NCBI GenBank assembly: GCA_015501605.1 | Contig: JADNRZ010000010.1 | Location: forward strand, 372,001-436,000 | Direction of reading: 5' to 3' | Source of the DNA: Panaeolus papilionaceus | Lineage: Eukaryota > Basidiomycota > Agaricomycetes > Agaricales | DNA: 64,000 bases | In this document: positions 12,052-24,175 of the stretch, piece after piece | Numbering within the stretch: the first letter of the stretch is position 1 | Layout: the number at the start of each line of letters is the position of its first letter | The notes under the pieces: model-generated | Databases searched by the model: none | Told to the model about the DNA's origin: nothing | What the model saw: only the letters and a program-made list of their open reading frames with translations | Position numbers and translations under genes: made by a program

Positions 12052-13602
12052 TTAAGCACGACAAGCCCTCTGAGCAGCCAATTTCTTGCGGGCCTTTCGG
12101 GAGTCTGTACTTGCGATGACTTGTTCGGGGAACACTTTTCTATCATCCAAATCAGAAGAGCACAACAACAGCGTGAGAAACTACATACTTGTTCCACCAC
12201 TTCAAGAGTGATGTCGCCTTCTGGGTGGCTATTTCATCAGGGCAGTCTTCAAAGTAATCGACGATGAAGTTCCACAAGACTCGGAAGTTAAAGCCGTTGT
12301 AGATCTCGGTCCACTGCGCAGCATCAGTAAGATTGAAAACGAGCTACATCATTGTTGACCAAAGAGATAAACCGTCAAAAAATCAATATAAGACGATGGC
12401 AACAGAGAAAATCACGCACCATAACAGCGGCATAAGCAATAGAACGCGGGGTGACGCGGCCAGACATACGAAGGATGGTGGCAACATTGGACTTGGTGGC
12501 CTTCTTGGATGAGGAAGTTTTAACTTTCTTTCGGGAGGGTCCATCTTCAGACTCGTCTTGTTCGAACTCCTCGGAAGACGTAGGGGATGTGAAAATGGCG
12601 CAGTAGGTCTGGACATTTGGTTAAGCTGAGGTACGAAGGAAATTACCAACTTTTACTTACCTGTACAAGCAGACGGCTGCGTAAAAAGCCCTTCTCCACG
12701 TTGCTGTCATGCCCTTTACCAGACGGATAAAGGCACCACAGGAAGAGGTCGTCCGAAATGTTCAAGTTTCCGTTTCTGATGGCAGCGCGTGTCCTAAAAG
12801 GAAGTCAATACAACACAAAATGTGAGCGGAAAAGCTGACATACGCCTCGTCATCCCAATCATGCTCAATGGGACACAAGAGCTGACCGGTGATATCATTG
12901 TGCAAACCACGATTTGCACGGGACTTGATAGAAAAAGCAACCGTAGGTGTAAAACTCTCGTTGAGCCAGTTTGCTAGTTCTTCCTTGATGCGGCGCAAGT
13001 CGTCGCTCCTCGCGTCATTAGCTCCCTTCTGAAGCTATCAAGGCAAGAATTACCATCTTGACAGACTTGGAGGGGAAAAGAGAAATACCTGCGTAATTAG
13101 CTGGTCAAGCTCGTCAACCTCAGCCTCATCGTTTTCTATCAAAGACCGAAGGCCAGGAACTTGTTGGAGCATAATATTGAAACCCCGGTATAAACGGTCG
13201 GCGCTGTTGAGTGACGCATGAGAGTAAGCTGTTCGACAACATGAGAAGGACGCACTTTAACTTCTCTTCTTCTTGGTCTTCGGTCGTCGCGGCGACGTCT
13301 GAAGGATCAGCGTCACAGCGTCTGTCTGCTTCCGCAATGAGGTCGTCCAAAGGTTCGAATAGGGAAACCAAGCGACGGATGCCCCGCCCCATTGATACAG
13401 TGCTTCTAAAACATTCCTGGTCAGTATGGCCCTAACTTGAAGCGCGTGAAGGAAGGGCCTGTTCAACTCACGACTTTTTCTTGCAACGCTGGCCTTTGGC
13501 AGTCTCGACCTCTTGCTCCAAAGAGGCAATACGACGTTTCAATCGGGACACCGCTTCCTGGTTGGAAGGGGGAGGAGATGGGGAACGAGACTCGGAGGAC
13601 AT
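12052..13602 (-). CDS. DUF6698-like Agaricomycete protein
   Basis: Eight exons (13602-13472, 13405-13256, 13203-13089, 13034-12844, 12793-12661, 12608-12420, 12343-12189, 12139-12052) give 383 residues. A short coiled coil (RLKRRIASLEQEVETAK) is followed by GRGIRRLVSLFEPLDDLI, WLNESF, the signature KSRANRGLHNDITGQLLCP, FLRSRLLVQ, ATILRMSGRVTPRSIAYAAV and LLKWWNK. I associate this order with the multicopy Agaricomycete family DUF6698, whose function is unknown; the family name is from memory. All junctions keep frame and no stop interrupts it, so it may be functional. It heads the leftward gene group of the island. Confidence 0.85.
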
Positions 13603-13651
13603 GATAGAAAAAGCAGACCTTGCCTTGGGTTATTGATGTGAATTGTCCTGG

Positions 13652-13659
13652 TATTTATA
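13652..13659 (-). promoter_or_regulatory. TATA-like box of the DUF6698-like gene
   Basis: Read leftwards the bases are TATAAATA, about 50 bp before the ATG at 13602. Confidence 0.55.
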
Positions 13660-14146
13660 AGGTTTTGAGATCACCCCGGAACTCCAACCTCCGAGTATCC
13701 AAAAACCCCCTCCTACGATGACGAAACACATTTTCAGGGATGGCGGGTTGAGTGGATGACGGGGGTATCGCACCAATGTAAAGTGGTCCGAGATTATTGG
13801 TAGAAAAGTCAGGGAGGCCAGGATAACTCACGTACTATGTAAGTAAAAGAGAACGTCAGTTTCATTCAGGGATGGCGGGTAAGGTTGATAGTGTACGCAC
13901 CGTTTTCAATTAGTCATTAGATCGCTTGGACGGTGAAACGTCCAGGGTAGTTAGGTACATTTGATGAACAGAGTTTCTGGGATAGAGCAGCGCATACCAG
14001 GGGTTGGAGATGTTGTCAGACGAGTAAGGTTTTGGCGTTGGCCAAGGATCGGTGGACAGACATTCTGCAACGCGAAACGAGCATATCAATGCCATTTATA
14101 AACGCGGTTATCCAATTTACAAACAAACTGCATATATACATGACAA

Positions 14147-14702
14147 CTATGACTCGGCTTCAGAGCTAGGAGGTCGAGGTTGTCCGTTATTGGTCTGCGA
14201 GTGTATAAACGTTACTGTCGAATTGAAGATCATAACTTTGAATACTGCAAGAACAGGATAAGAAAATTGAAACATGATACGAGTGACATCACCTGAACGC
14301 ACCTGGGGACTCCTGTTCAGTGGGTGACGACGGCTGTCTCGTTTCTCCCGAGGTGTTTGTCTCCTGGCCCCGACTTTTTCGCTCCTGTCCACGACTTTTT
14401 CGCTCCTGACCCCGACTTCCTCGCTCCTGACTCTCATTCCCTCCAATCCTTCGCTCCTCTCCCTGTTCTGAACGACGTTGTCTTGGGCCCACATCTTCTA
14501 GGGCTGTGCTTGCACGGCTTGAAGGTTGTGCTGTGCCATGAGTTGTACGAGGCACTGACTGGCAATCTGGATTAACACTCGGTGTTGCGATACGGGTTTT
14601 GGGTAACTGCATTGCTAGAAAACTGAATGAGTCGAGCTCTATAGGGGCAAGATCATAATGCTCACCAAGCATTACAAAAAACAAAAGCAATATGAGACTC
14701 AT
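14147..14702 (-). CDS. Hypothetical protein with RGQERKS repeats
   Basis: Exons 14702-14666, 14614-14303 and 14244-14147 join in frame to 148 residues. The first dozen residues are strongly hydrophobic (MSLILLLFFVML) and could be a short signal or anchor. The middle is hydrophilic and contains near-identical units RGQERKS. The end is short and unstructured. All four splice sites fit consensus, but no family is recognised and low-complexity composition weakens the call. A further readable stretch at 13915-14068, with WPTPKPYSSDN, could be an additional exon of this or another gene. Confidence 0.4.
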
Positions 14703-15662
14703 TTGGAGGATACACGCGGGGAGGAATTATAGAGCGAAAGTGGATAAGGTGTGGATCGACCAAATCGAGGTGTCCCAATATGGATGTCGTCCTTCCAACC
14801 CTGACCGTCTCCCACCTCCAATGGCCTATAACCCAAATCTAAACAAGCCGCGATGCGACAACATCCAGCTTGAAAAATTTGGACCGAATATTTCCATTGT
14901 GAAGCTGCAGCTAATTATCGGGGACGAGGGTTATTGGGTTGGGTTGGGTTGGGTTGGGATCAGAGGATATTTGGCTGGCCAACTCATCTTCTGGCGCTCC
15001 TTCAACATGGGGGGTAGATGTCGGCACAATTCCAATCCGGGAAGACACGCGGGTCGTTAGCAGAAACCAATGACGCATCCATGGTGCTTCGTTTCAAGTT
15101 TGGGTGTCTTTCAGAGTTTATAGAAATGATAACTGTTTAAAGCAGAGTGGGAAGGGCTTCTGGTAAGCTGCCTAATACCATAGACACACACATATATAAA
15201 ATGGAGTGACCTTGGACAAATGAAAAGTGTGATGGCGACGAGTGTTTTGTAGCTGGGACCATGAGCATTCCCAGCATAAAATCGGGCTTTTGCCCTCACT
15301 CAGGCTTGGAGGGGTTACTTGGAGAGTTATGCATGTTAACGCCAGATCCAATTGAGCGAAATAAATTTGTAGAGGTGGAGGAGCAACACTGTCGCAGGAT
15401 TTCAGGTTGAAGTATGTCAAGTTGAAGCTACGTGTCACTAGTTGGCAAGTCAAACTCGAACGTGTTCAGTTACATAAGCTTTTTTTACTTGAGCTTTTCG
15501 GGTATTTTTTTCGAAGAGACCCTGACTGAGCATGAGAGAAATTGCACCCTTATGATATGTAACTTTAAGAACTATCTTATCATTATCAAATACCACATTC
15601 AACATCTATAATAGAGAGGAATCAAAGGAGCTACTTTGAGCAGACTCAGACTAGAGCGGGGT
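14703..15662. other. Intergenic, no supported gene
   Basis: A frame at 14692-15060 exists but has no motif and crosses a simple repeat. The rest is unassigned. Confidence 0.45.
14934..14958. repeat. (TTGGG)5 microsatellite
   Basis: Five perfect TTGGG units. It resembles, but is not, the usual fungal telomere unit TTAGGG. Confidence 0.9.
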
Positions 15663-16893
15663 TCACAATTCCATACTCATTTCTGAGTCAGGAAATGCAG
15701 CAACACTCAGCTCCCTTTCAATTGCCGCGATCTCGTCCTCCAATTCGGAATCCTTCCTCGTCGCCCTTTTCAGCTCCTCCAAAAATGTGCCAATAGCACC
15801 TTCGCTCATGCCAAGAGACATGTAGTACTGGTGTCCAAAGTGAAGAGCATTTACAGCGTAAAAAATACCTCGTTCATAAAGACGATCCTGATATTGAGAA
15901 AATTTTGAACAAGGGTATTTTGCGTCGAGTGCATCAAGAACCGTTTCGAGAAGAAGGGCTTCAGTCTTGTTGTTGGAATCGTAGGTCGATACCTGTCCAA
16001 TTATGCCGCCATACACCACCTGGGTAGGATAGGGATTCGACCAAATGAAGCAGTCTGGTGGAACTGTGCCGGTAGGGTCAGCGAGACCATCATGCTTTTG
16101 AGAGAACATCAAATATCAATGACAAGGACTCGGAAAGATTATAAAAGAATAAATCACCATTCTCTTTCCCCACATGTGGAGCTCATGCACTCCCAAACCC
16201 TGGTGATCCTCTGGTGTATCCGTCCCTGGTCTAATGTAACACCAACGATGAGGGTGGTTGGCACAGCGAAGTCGTTTGTCAAGGAGTAACATCTGTGATC
16301 GATAAGCAAGACCGTGATAATTCTAAGTTTAATGCCACAAGTCATAGTCAGAACCAACCCCACAGCGAATTAAAGTTACGAGACTTACCAGATGCACAAT
16401 AACTAATGCATTGGATTGTTGATCTCTCCTTTGGAGCCCCAGAACAACATTGATGGCATCCTGTAATTGTGCTTGTGTTTGAAGCGCTCGAGGGGGCAGT
16501 CCTTCGTTGTCCTCAGTGGTCTTCCACCCAAACTCGGCCGTAACGGGATGAACATTCATTTCCGCGCACAGCATGCCCACAAATATGCCACGCATGATAT
16601 TGGTAGGCACGTAAATGTCCCTATGACCGTTGTCGAGGGGGATACGAACGCAAACTAGAGGACATAGACGGTGGTCGATCAGAGCGAGGTCAGATGTCAA
16701 GGATGCAACGATATTAACCTTGTTGGAACTCCTGGTAACGCGCAACTCGAATCGAAGACGCGGAGCGGCGTGCAGAGGCAGAGCGGCGGCGATCAGAGGC
16801 AGAGGGGGAACGGTAAGTGCTACTATGAACGGGTGCTGATCCATGAATGGTAACGGCACCAGAGCTGCGACTTGGACGTGGTCGTAAAATCAT
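15663..16893 (-). CDS. Hypothetical protein, island gene
   Basis: Exons 16893-16719, 16654-16389, 16292-16158 and 16094-15663 join in frame to 335 residues. The N-terminal 58 residues are rich in Arg and Ser. A globular part follows with RDIYVPTNIMRGIFVGM, CANHPHRWCYIRPGTDTP and VPPDCFIWSNPYPTQ, then an acidic coiled-coil end (EDEIAAIERELS). Paired Cys/His in the third exon could bind metal but no classic finger is present. It has no membrane segment and no signal peptide. The family is not recognised. Orientation and spacing match the other leftward genes of the island. Confidence 0.7.
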
Positions 16894-17369
16894 AGTATGC
16901 AAGAACTAATAGCCAGAGTTAGAACAGAAGAAACTTGAACGGGGGTGATGGGGAAGGATAGCTTCGGCCACCTCGACCATTGCAAACGACTTAAATACAC
17001 AATCCGAGAGGCCCTACCACCCCCTGACAGTCACGGTGAATGACAAGTTCAGGCGTAGTTGAATCCGGACGACCTGCTGTCCCTGACGGTAAAAGACGAA
17101 TTTGGCTAGTTTGCCGCGCATCGGAGTCAAGGATTAAGTACGTACCACTCACAGTCAGGGTCGAGAGGATGAAACACAGGCGGTCACATCAAGATTTTCA
17201 TGGAGTAAACAAGTACTGGTACGAGCCTAAAATCATTTAACATTCAAATAAAAAAGCAAGAAATACAATATTTGTTTAAAGTACTCCAACCATCGAGTCT
17301 CAAATTTAACTAAATACTTCCCCTCCGATGTCTAATCTGAGTCGTTGTTTGAGACACTGGATCTCAAGT
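16894..17369. other. Intergenic, no supported gene
   Basis: Short spacer between two leftward genes, with nothing recognisable beyond ordinary promoter and 3' sequence. Confidence 0.4.
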
Positions 17370-18537
17370 TTACATTCCTGCACCTGGGTAGCCACGGCAG
17401 TTGTTGTCATTCGAGCCGCCGTCAGGTCTCAAATTGGGGGGGTGGTAATCGGGGAAGTCGGACTCCGCCGGGCTTCGAGCCTGCCAGGAACTAGTACCGG
17501 CAGCGGAGGTTCCAAATTCGCCAAATTCAAGTTGGCGCTCATGGCGAGGGTCACGGTGGTCTTCCACGTGCAATGCTGTGGCAAAGGTGGAAGGATCGAT
17601 GTGGAGACCTTGATTCAACTGAGCCGGGTCCGTTACGGGTTCAAGTTGACCGTAACCGTTAATGGCAGCAAATGTCTGGGATGACCCAGACGAACGCGGC
17701 ATGTCAGGTTGAAACTGACTAGTAGAAGCGCTGTTGAAAATATCTCTGAATTCGGGCTCGGTAGTAGACCCTATGTGTGGAGAAAGGTTCGTCCAAATCG
17801 ATGCCGAGCCAAAGGTATTGCATAAGAAAATTGAAACTAGTAGGCAAATGTGATGATCTTACTGCTGTGACTCGGACCTGCCATAGACTGTGGCTCAGGC
17901 AGAGAACCCAGGTATTTCAGTAGTGCCTCATCTTCGAGGAGATTTAAACCCCCCTTCGTGACTTGAAGATATCAAAGTCAGAATCAGATGTTTCAATAGA
18001 AAAATAGAAGTGTAAACACACCATCGTCACTGGCCCAGGGAATCATGGGCAAGGGGCTCAAACTCAGATCGACTCCATAAGTATCGCCGGCATGATTCAG
18101 ACTTGGAAAAGTAGTCTGGGCGAAGAAAGTCGTGGAGGCCACACTAGGAGTCGGCTGCAGGACCCCAACTGTCAATGCCAAGTCGAACAGGTAGTACGAC
18201 CGTGACTTACCTCTGTGAACAAGGCATTTGGGCTGGGCCCGGGTGTAGCCTCAAGTGTGGCAATGCCTGTACAAGCCACGATAATTGTAAAGATGAGCGA
18301 TTGTTTCAAGTGAGAAAGCATGACAAGTAGTTACGGTCAATGACGCTCTCCGCTTCTTGCCGTTGAATGGTTTGAAGCTGAATATGGGAGGGTTGCAAAT
18401 TGGAGGCAGCCGATGGTACTTGAGGTTGAGCCTGAGGATCGACATGATGACTATGGGTCGGGGAAGCAGGTATGTCCATATCCAGGAAGAGCGCCTGGAG
18501 AAGGTTCATCAACAGAGCATGAAGCTCAGGCAAGACC

Positions 18538-18542
18538 GGGCC
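18538..18542. repeat. Target-site duplication, left copy
   Basis: GGGCC, matched by 20309-20313 on the other side of the element. Five bp is usual for LTR integrases. Confidence 0.9.
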
Positions 18543-18844
18543 TGTAAGGGATAGGAATGCCCAGAAGCCAAGTTGATAATCGAGTGAGGAATCATCCTGA
18601 TCCCCACTGGCCTATATACTACATCGGATAAACTATCTACCGGTATGCTGTGCACTAAATCTAAGAATAGGCTAAGGCTATGCGATATCAAATGATGGTG
18701 ACGAAACAATCAGGAAAGGAGGCTGCGCACTACGACAGGGGTATCAATGATGCAACGGGCGGCTGTACAGTGATCTAGAGATGATGACCAGGCTGTGCAC
18801 CGTAACCGCGCTAGGGTGGGGGTTCTGTGACAGATCCCCTGACA
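18543..18844 (-). repeat. Left LTR (3' LTR of the element), 302 bp
   Basis: Bounded by TG and CA on the plus strand. It appears identical over its full length to 20007-20308. Confidence 0.95.
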
Positions 18845-18857
18845 CTATCTCCCCATC
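18845..18857 (-). other. Polypurine tract of the LTR element
   Basis: Read leftwards GATGGGGAGATAG directly abuts the 3' LTR, the position expected for plus-strand priming. Confidence 0.7.
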
Positions 18858-18882
18858 TAGATTTGCTGCCCCAGCAAATCCC

Positions 18883-19905
18883 TTAGCTTCCACGTCTACC
18901 GCCTCGTCCACTGCGCTCCCGGAAAACCACACCGCGACCACCCCTTGAAGGAGCAGTGGGGGGGATAGGGTTCCCAAGAGTGGGCGCAAGTGCTGAGAAG
19001 TGGGCTCTCATCGCATCAATGCTCATCGGCGAGCCAGGCGAGAGTGCCGGGGTAGGGTTGGCGGTCTGCATCACGGCTGTAGGCGCGATGGGAGTGTTGG
19101 GCTGGTTCACAGGTGTCGTCGAAGCTGATCGAGCACCTGGGGTAGCCACCGGTGAAGGTGGGGCGGCCGTGTTCATGACGATGGAGGGGACGACCGGAGT
19201 AGAGCCTGGAGCAGGGGTAGGAGTTGCCGACGGTGCTGCAGGGGTTAGAGCGGCGGACTGAGGAATTGATGGTGGCGAGGGGGGCTGAGTGGCCGGAGCA
19301 GCCTGAACAATGGGAACAGGGGCTTCACGGAACTTCCCAGCGGTTGGCCTCCCACTGGCATCACGAGCAGGACCCGGAGCATCCCGCTGCCTAGGGGCGC
19401 GGACTCGGCGACGAGCGAGCCGCTTGCCCAATACGACGAGGGCATTACCAACTTGAGAGTCGGTACCGCGAATAGAGACGTGGCGGGCACCAGCTGATCC
19501 GTCCTTTACCTCAAAGGCTCGGATGTGCGCACCAGATAAGTCATGGATCTGTTTAAGACCCCTTCCACCTCGCCCAACCAGGTGCGCTGCCATCGCGTCG
19601 GGTACAATGACAGTGAGCAACTGCTGATCGGGTTTGTCGTCCTTCTGAGGGTAGGTGCCCGACATATGAAGGTGGGTGGGAATAGTGCCTTGTGGGGGAG
19701 TAGGAGCCGGTGGGGCGGGAGGCTCAGCCTTCTTCCGCTGACGGCGAGAGGGTTGGGTAGGTGCGATAGCTGCAATAGTCTGTTGGGTAGAGAGCTGGTT
19801 GGTGACGGAGCGAAGCTCCTCCTGGAGCAGCCTCATCCGCTCATAGAGTTGGTCGAACTGTTCAGTGACGAATTCTTCCAAGGACATCTCTGGTGTAGTA
19901 GACAT
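18883..19905 (-). CDS. KH-domain, RGG-tailed protein of the LTR element
   Basis: A single uninterrupted frame of 340 residues. Residues 5-45 form a predicted coiled coil (EQFDQLYERMRLLQEELRS). Residues about 94-165 form a KH RNA-binding domain: LLTVIVPDAMAAHLVGRGG carries the GxxG loop as GRGG, followed by GLKQIHDLSGAHI. A basic patch (RLARRRVRAPRQR) follows, then about 120 Pro/Ala/Thr-rich residues, and the tail is RG-rich (SRGGRGV, GRGGRRGS). No zinc knuckle, protease or polymerase is present. I infer a Gag or nucleocapsid-like role packaging the element RNA, with the coiled coil for assembly. It could instead be a host gene captured between LTRs. Confidence 0.85.
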   Translation of the reverse strand: MSTTPEMSLEEFVTEQFDQLYERMRLLQEELRSVTNQLSTQQTIAAIAPTQPSRRQRKKAEPPAPPAPTPPQGTIPTHLHMSGTYPQKDDKPDQQLLTVIVPDAMAAHLVGRGGRGLKQIHDLSGAHIRAFEVKDGSAGARHVSIRGTDSQVGNALVVLGKRLARRRVRAPRQRDAPGPARDASGRPTAGKFREAPVPIVQAAPATQPPSPPSIPQSAALTPAAPSATPTPAPGSTPVVPSIVMNTAAPPSPVATPGARSASTTPVNQPNTPIAPTAVMQTANPTPALSPGSPMSIDAMRAHFSALAPTLGNPIPPTAPSRGGRGVVFRERSGRGGRRGS

Positions 19906-20006
19906 TGGGAGCAGGGTGTGGGCGAAGGGTAGGGCTTGTAGGATGAGGAGTAGATGGTGTGCAGTGAGCTAGGGAGGTGCAGACTGCTGTAGAGACTCGA
20001 TTATGA

Positions 20007-20308
20007 TGTAAGGGATAGGAATGCCCAGAAGCCAAGTTGATAATCGAGTGAGGAATCATCCTGATCCCCACTGGCCTATATACTACATCGGATAAACTAT
20101 CTACCGGTATGCTGTGCACTAAATCTAAGAATAGGCTAAGGCTATGCGATATCAAATGATGGTGACGAAACAATCAGGAAAGGAGGCTGCGCACTACGAC
20201 AGGGGTATCAATGATGCAACGGGCGGCTGTACAGTGATCTAGAGATGATGACCAGGCTGTGCACCGTAACCGCGCTAGGGTGGGGGTTCTGTGACAGATC
20301 CCCTGACA
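20007..20308 (-). repeat. Right LTR (5' LTR of the element), 302 bp
   Basis: Same sequence as 18543-18844 as far as I can read. A TATATA at 20077-20082 (leftward) could start element transcription. Confidence 0.95.
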
Positions 20309-20313
20309 GGGCC
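20309..20313. repeat. Target-site duplication, right copy
   Basis: GGGCC, partner of 18538-18542. Removing the element and one copy restores the interrupted exon in frame. Confidence 0.9.
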
Positions 20314-21738
20314 CTTGCATATTGCTGTAGTTTGACTCAGTGGCACCAACGACCCAGAAGTGCCAGTTACGACGTTTTGGATGATGTAAGAAGGTTGGTT
20401 TGTACTACCGTCCCGTTGAAACGGTGATTAGCGATGACAGAAAAATGGTTAATGTGGCCGCTGAACTCACAAAAAGAAATCAAGCCGTGCCTTATGGGCA
20501 GCAGCGTCGACTGAGAAGAGAGCTTCAATGTCGCTGTAAATTCCGTCGAGCATTGCCTGACGCCTAGCAACAACGTCGGAGCTATTGTTCAAAGTCTTTT
20601 TATAGGAATCAATGGTGGCAGCTGGGTAACTTTGTAGATGTTGTGCTGCTTCCCGAATCTAGGTTTGGGCAGCTGAAACACGTCTGAATCTCTGGAAGCC
20701 TATAAAACTTACCAACACAAGTGCCATAGCCACGACACGGCGGGGGTACCCTCTCCACAGCCTGAAAGGTAAAGGAGGTGGTGCTGGAGGCGCAGACTGA
20801 CCGTGGCTGGCATGGTTTGACCCTGATTGTTGAAATAAGTGGGGGTAGTCCGAACGGAACTTGAGCAAATCCTCATCGGTAAACCCGGCTTTCTTTAGTA
20901 TATCATCCCAGGCTTGGAGAGCATCCTGTATGCTGTCCAGGAGTCCACGCATTGGGGCCGATGAAAACCACTGGTAATCCCCGTCTTGAGAGAGCTATCA
21001 GAAAATAATCAGCATGATGTGTCATGATGGAAGTTTGACATGGAGAACTTCAAGTCGCAAAATGTCATTGAATGAGTGAAAATTGACATACGATTTTTCT
21101 ATTGGGTGTGACGCCGCGGAGGTCATGGTCTATGAGGCGAAGAGAAAAGAAACCTTTAGGGTGCTGTCGATAAAACAAAAGGTAGGGCGTGTTGTAAAGA
21201 CGCAAAATCTCTTCACGTATCTGGTTGTCTTGTCCATATGTCAGGAGGTGTGACTTGACCGCTGTGTACGCGCGACCCAGGCATTCTTGCTGGAATTTGT
21301 GATATTGCCCCACAATCTGCATGTTAATTGAGAAACCAGGACCATGATTTAGTGAAATATGGTAAGACTTACAATCGTCAGGTATGAAGGGGGTGTAGTA
21401 TTTCGGGTCGGGGCACGGAAGTCCCAACTCGTGCCTGGGGCAGCCGTTATATTGAGCTTGCGCGACACATAGGATGTTGCAGCGAGAGTGAGGTCTTCGT
21501 AGTATCGTATCGTTGGAAAGGGGTAAATTCCGTCGAGAGTCGATGAGCACGCAAGAGCATAGACGGGATTCTTGAGCGTCAACTGGTTATCGGTTAGACG
21601 TCGATTGGCGGCTTTGTATGCCGTCGATGTAATGGTTCTTGTTCCGTCATATCTCAGGCTACGAGACCCTGACGACCCTTGGGATGAACTGGCAATTCGA
21701 GACGACGAGGAGGATTGGTCCTTATTGGCCCGTGGCAT

Positions 21739-22237
21739 GATTGAGTTATTTCCTGAGTATCAGGATGGAATGTTCGTCTTACCTCATGAATAAATACTGC
21801 TGCGAGTTCGCTGTAAGGGGGTGGTAAACAAACATATAGCGTACCTCATTGGCTGATAGCAAAAAAAAGCCAACCAAATTTTAAACTGTAATGCCATGGC
21901 AAGACGGACGTGATAAGGGCTTCCAATGCCACGAAATCTTTGCGTTATCTCAGACCCAGGAGGGCACCTGTTTCCACCTTAAGGAGATACATCTATAACT
22001 GATCAACACGTTGAGAAAATGAAGAAATGAATGTAATTATATATGATAGCAAAAAAGGAGTGGGATAGACCATGTAAAATTGGTGGGAGAACTAGGTGGT
22101 CGCATGTCGAGAATCGCCATCACGGTTGTGCCACGCAATGATCCTGTAAGAAATACAAATCACAAAAACTAGTAGGAAACATGACAAAAATACAGCATAT
22201 ATCAGATACAGCGTGAAAAGAGGGCGAGAAGCTACCG
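21739..22237. other. Intergenic, no supported gene
   Basis: Spacer between two leftward genes. A poly-A rich patch lies near 21860. No repeats or RNA genes were seen. Confidence 0.4.
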
Positions 22238-23919
22238 TTAGCCTAAATCTGGTTCTTTGGAAGAGTAACTGGATGCTTCTGAGGCCGGCGAATAATCTGG
22301 AAAAGCGGGGGGGCTGGAATAGAATTTCGACACTGATGATTTGATTTGGGCGAGTGTGAGGGGCCTGGTGACGTTGAGATAACGATGCGTGGTGTGAAAA
22401 GAATGGGCTGTGAGATCATCAATAGTCCAGCCACAATCCTTGAATGCATTAATGATAGGCAGAATCTGATGATCTGCCTCTTCCTTGATTGACAATGCTT
22501 CATCGGCCTCGTCCATCAGTTGCTGCAGAAGGACTTGTGCGTGAGCGACTTTGATGTCAGCGAGGCGTTTTTTTGCTTCTGTTGTTTTTCTAGCTGCCCG
22601 GGCAACAGCCAATGCAAGTTCAGAATCAAGATCTCCCCAATCATGACCATTGGAATTGAGCGCAAGTAACAACTCCACCTCCTCCTTCTCGCAATTATTC
22701 AGAACATGTTCAGCTTCCGGAATTTTCTGTTTCAGAACCAGTATATTTTGCTTTTGCAAAACCTTGTACTGATGTACCGAGAGGAGGTCATGGCGCTCCT
22801 TTGGGTATCCCAAAAAAGCCTGGAGACAATAAATTTGTCAGCGCACGATACCGATGAATTACAAACTGGCCCACAGTCTTACTCGAGGTATAGCGTATCT
22901 AGAAGGGTCTTGGAGCCTCCAGGAAGTTGCAACATTCCATCTTGTGGTGGGTTTTGGAAGGTGATTCAAACCAAATCCCTCTATCCCGCCACTGACAGTG
23001 CTTCGTTGGGTTTTAGTTAAGTTGGTGTTGCACGTGGTGTGTAGATGTTGCGCTGGGGTCACAGGGCGACACCAGCCACGTTGAATCTGCAGAGGGGCGA
23101 ATTGTACAGGATCTGAATCGGAGTCATGCTGCCAGTGCATCGGAGACTGCAAGCCATTTGCATGATTGGTGTCACTGGAGGGTAAAGGGGGTGTTTCAGC
23201 GTGCGTTTGTCTGGACCGGTTGGTGGATTTTCCAGATCGAGTATCGGAGGGCTGGTGTTGGGTCAGAGATACTCACAATGGTTTTGAGTGTAACAAAAGT
23301 CAGACCATACCTGATATTCAAGATCAGATGAAGATTGGTATCCCTGTATCTGAGGTCTGCTGGCGGGCAGTAATGTAGAGCCCAAGTCTGAGGGGCCTGA
23401 GGGATTTTGAGGGGTGCGGAATGTCATCCTAAACCTTTGATGCAAGGGGTCCAGGATAAGGCGGCAAAACTTGATAATGCAACAACCAAGTAGCCATTTC
23501 TGCTCCCACGGTCGACTGCCAGAATTACTTTCAAGTTCCGCTGAATCCACAGAAGCTGTTGAACGAGGGCAGGGGTCACCAATGCCGCTCCAAGTCTGGA
23601 GAAAATCCCCAGATTTCGTTGCTGCCGCGGTGACCACAGTAGCCGGCATGATGCGGGCTTGAGCGCTGCTGTTGACAGTGTTGGCCGTAGATGCTTGAAC
23701 TTGGGGACATAGAGGTGTCAAGTTCCACATGATGTGGGCCACCGATACTATCATGCGTTTCGCACAGGTTATCCACATCCAAGGAGTCGATCAACAAAAT
23801 GGTTTCAAGGTTTGCGGCACCAGTGCCTCCAATTCCAAGGTCACTTGACCCTTGAGTCACATGCAAACCCATATGCCGTTGAGTGTCAATCCGCCGTCCG
23901 GACTCCAAGTGAATTCCAT
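22238..23919 (-). CDS. Hypothetical coiled-coil protein, divergent from Plavaka
   Basis: Exons 23919-23904, 23850-23749, 23699-23311, 23251-22883 and 22819-22238 join in one frame to 485 residues. The first 290 residues are hydrophilic and probably disordered (ESNSGSRPWEQKW, PQNPSGPSDLG). The last 194 form a strong helical region (LKQKIPEAEHVLNNCEKEE, ARAARKTTEAKKRLADIK) followed by a Ser/Pro tail. No catalytic motif is recognised. The 5' introns use weaker donors (GTCCGG, GTATCG), so the N-terminus is less certain. The start is only 256 bp from the transposase start, suggesting a shared promoter region and perhaps linkage to the transposon. Confidence 0.7.
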
Positions 23920-24175
23920 TTGATCTTTGGTGCCACCTCGTCGCTCAGGCTGTGGTAATAATTCTCAGTGCGCAACATCTCAAGTGGCGGCAGCTGTCAG
24001 TGCTGCTACTGCTAGTATGCGATATAATTTCGAGTCCCTACCACTAGCTACGACTCGAAGCCGTCGCTCTCGACGACCCAAACTTGGACAACAACTAAGG
24101 TTCTTTCAAGTCAGTTTCACAACTCGCCTTATCTTCGTCACTGTATTCTTCATTGTACTACTTCACCTCCAAATC
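23920..24175. promoter_or_regulatory. Divergent promoter region between island gene and Plavaka
   Basis: A 256-bp spacer separates two outward-facing starts. No clear TATA is visible for either, but the arrangement fits a bidirectional promoter. Confidence 0.4.

Larger units (their letters stand above)
18543..20308 (-). mobile_element. Non-autonomous LTR retroelement encoding a KH protein
   Basis: The element is 1766 bp, has two 302-bp direct LTRs that start TGTAAGG and end CTGACA, and is flanked by GGGCC on both sides. Its gene runs leftwards, so the 5' LTR is the right one. A polypurine tract lies just before the 3' LTR (18857-18845 on the minus strand) and a TATATA lies inside the LTR. 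The 1.16-kb interior has only one coding region and no protease, reverse transcriptase or integrase, so mobilisation must come from elsewhere. I saw no difference between the LTRs on reading, which implies a young insertion. No standard tRNA primer site was recognised after the 5' LTR. Confidence 0.93.
17370..21738 (-). pseudogene. Hypothetical gene split by an LTR retroelement
   Basis: Exons 21738-21373, 21316-21092, 20994-20713, 20658-20471, 20404-20309 plus 18537-18335 (one exon interrupted by the element), 18266-18211, 18154-18020, about 17953-17863, and 17770-17370 join in one frame to about 680 residues once the element and one 5-bp target copy are ignored. N-terminal motifs include NRRLTDNQLTLKNPVYALA and VGQYHKFQQECLGRAY. 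A middle helical part contains LDSIQDALQAWDDIL, and the C-terminal third is rich in Pro, Ser and Gln. The family is unknown. Apart from the insertion I see no stop or frameshift, so the disruption looks recent. The boundary of the 17953 exon has two possible acceptors. Confidence 0.7.
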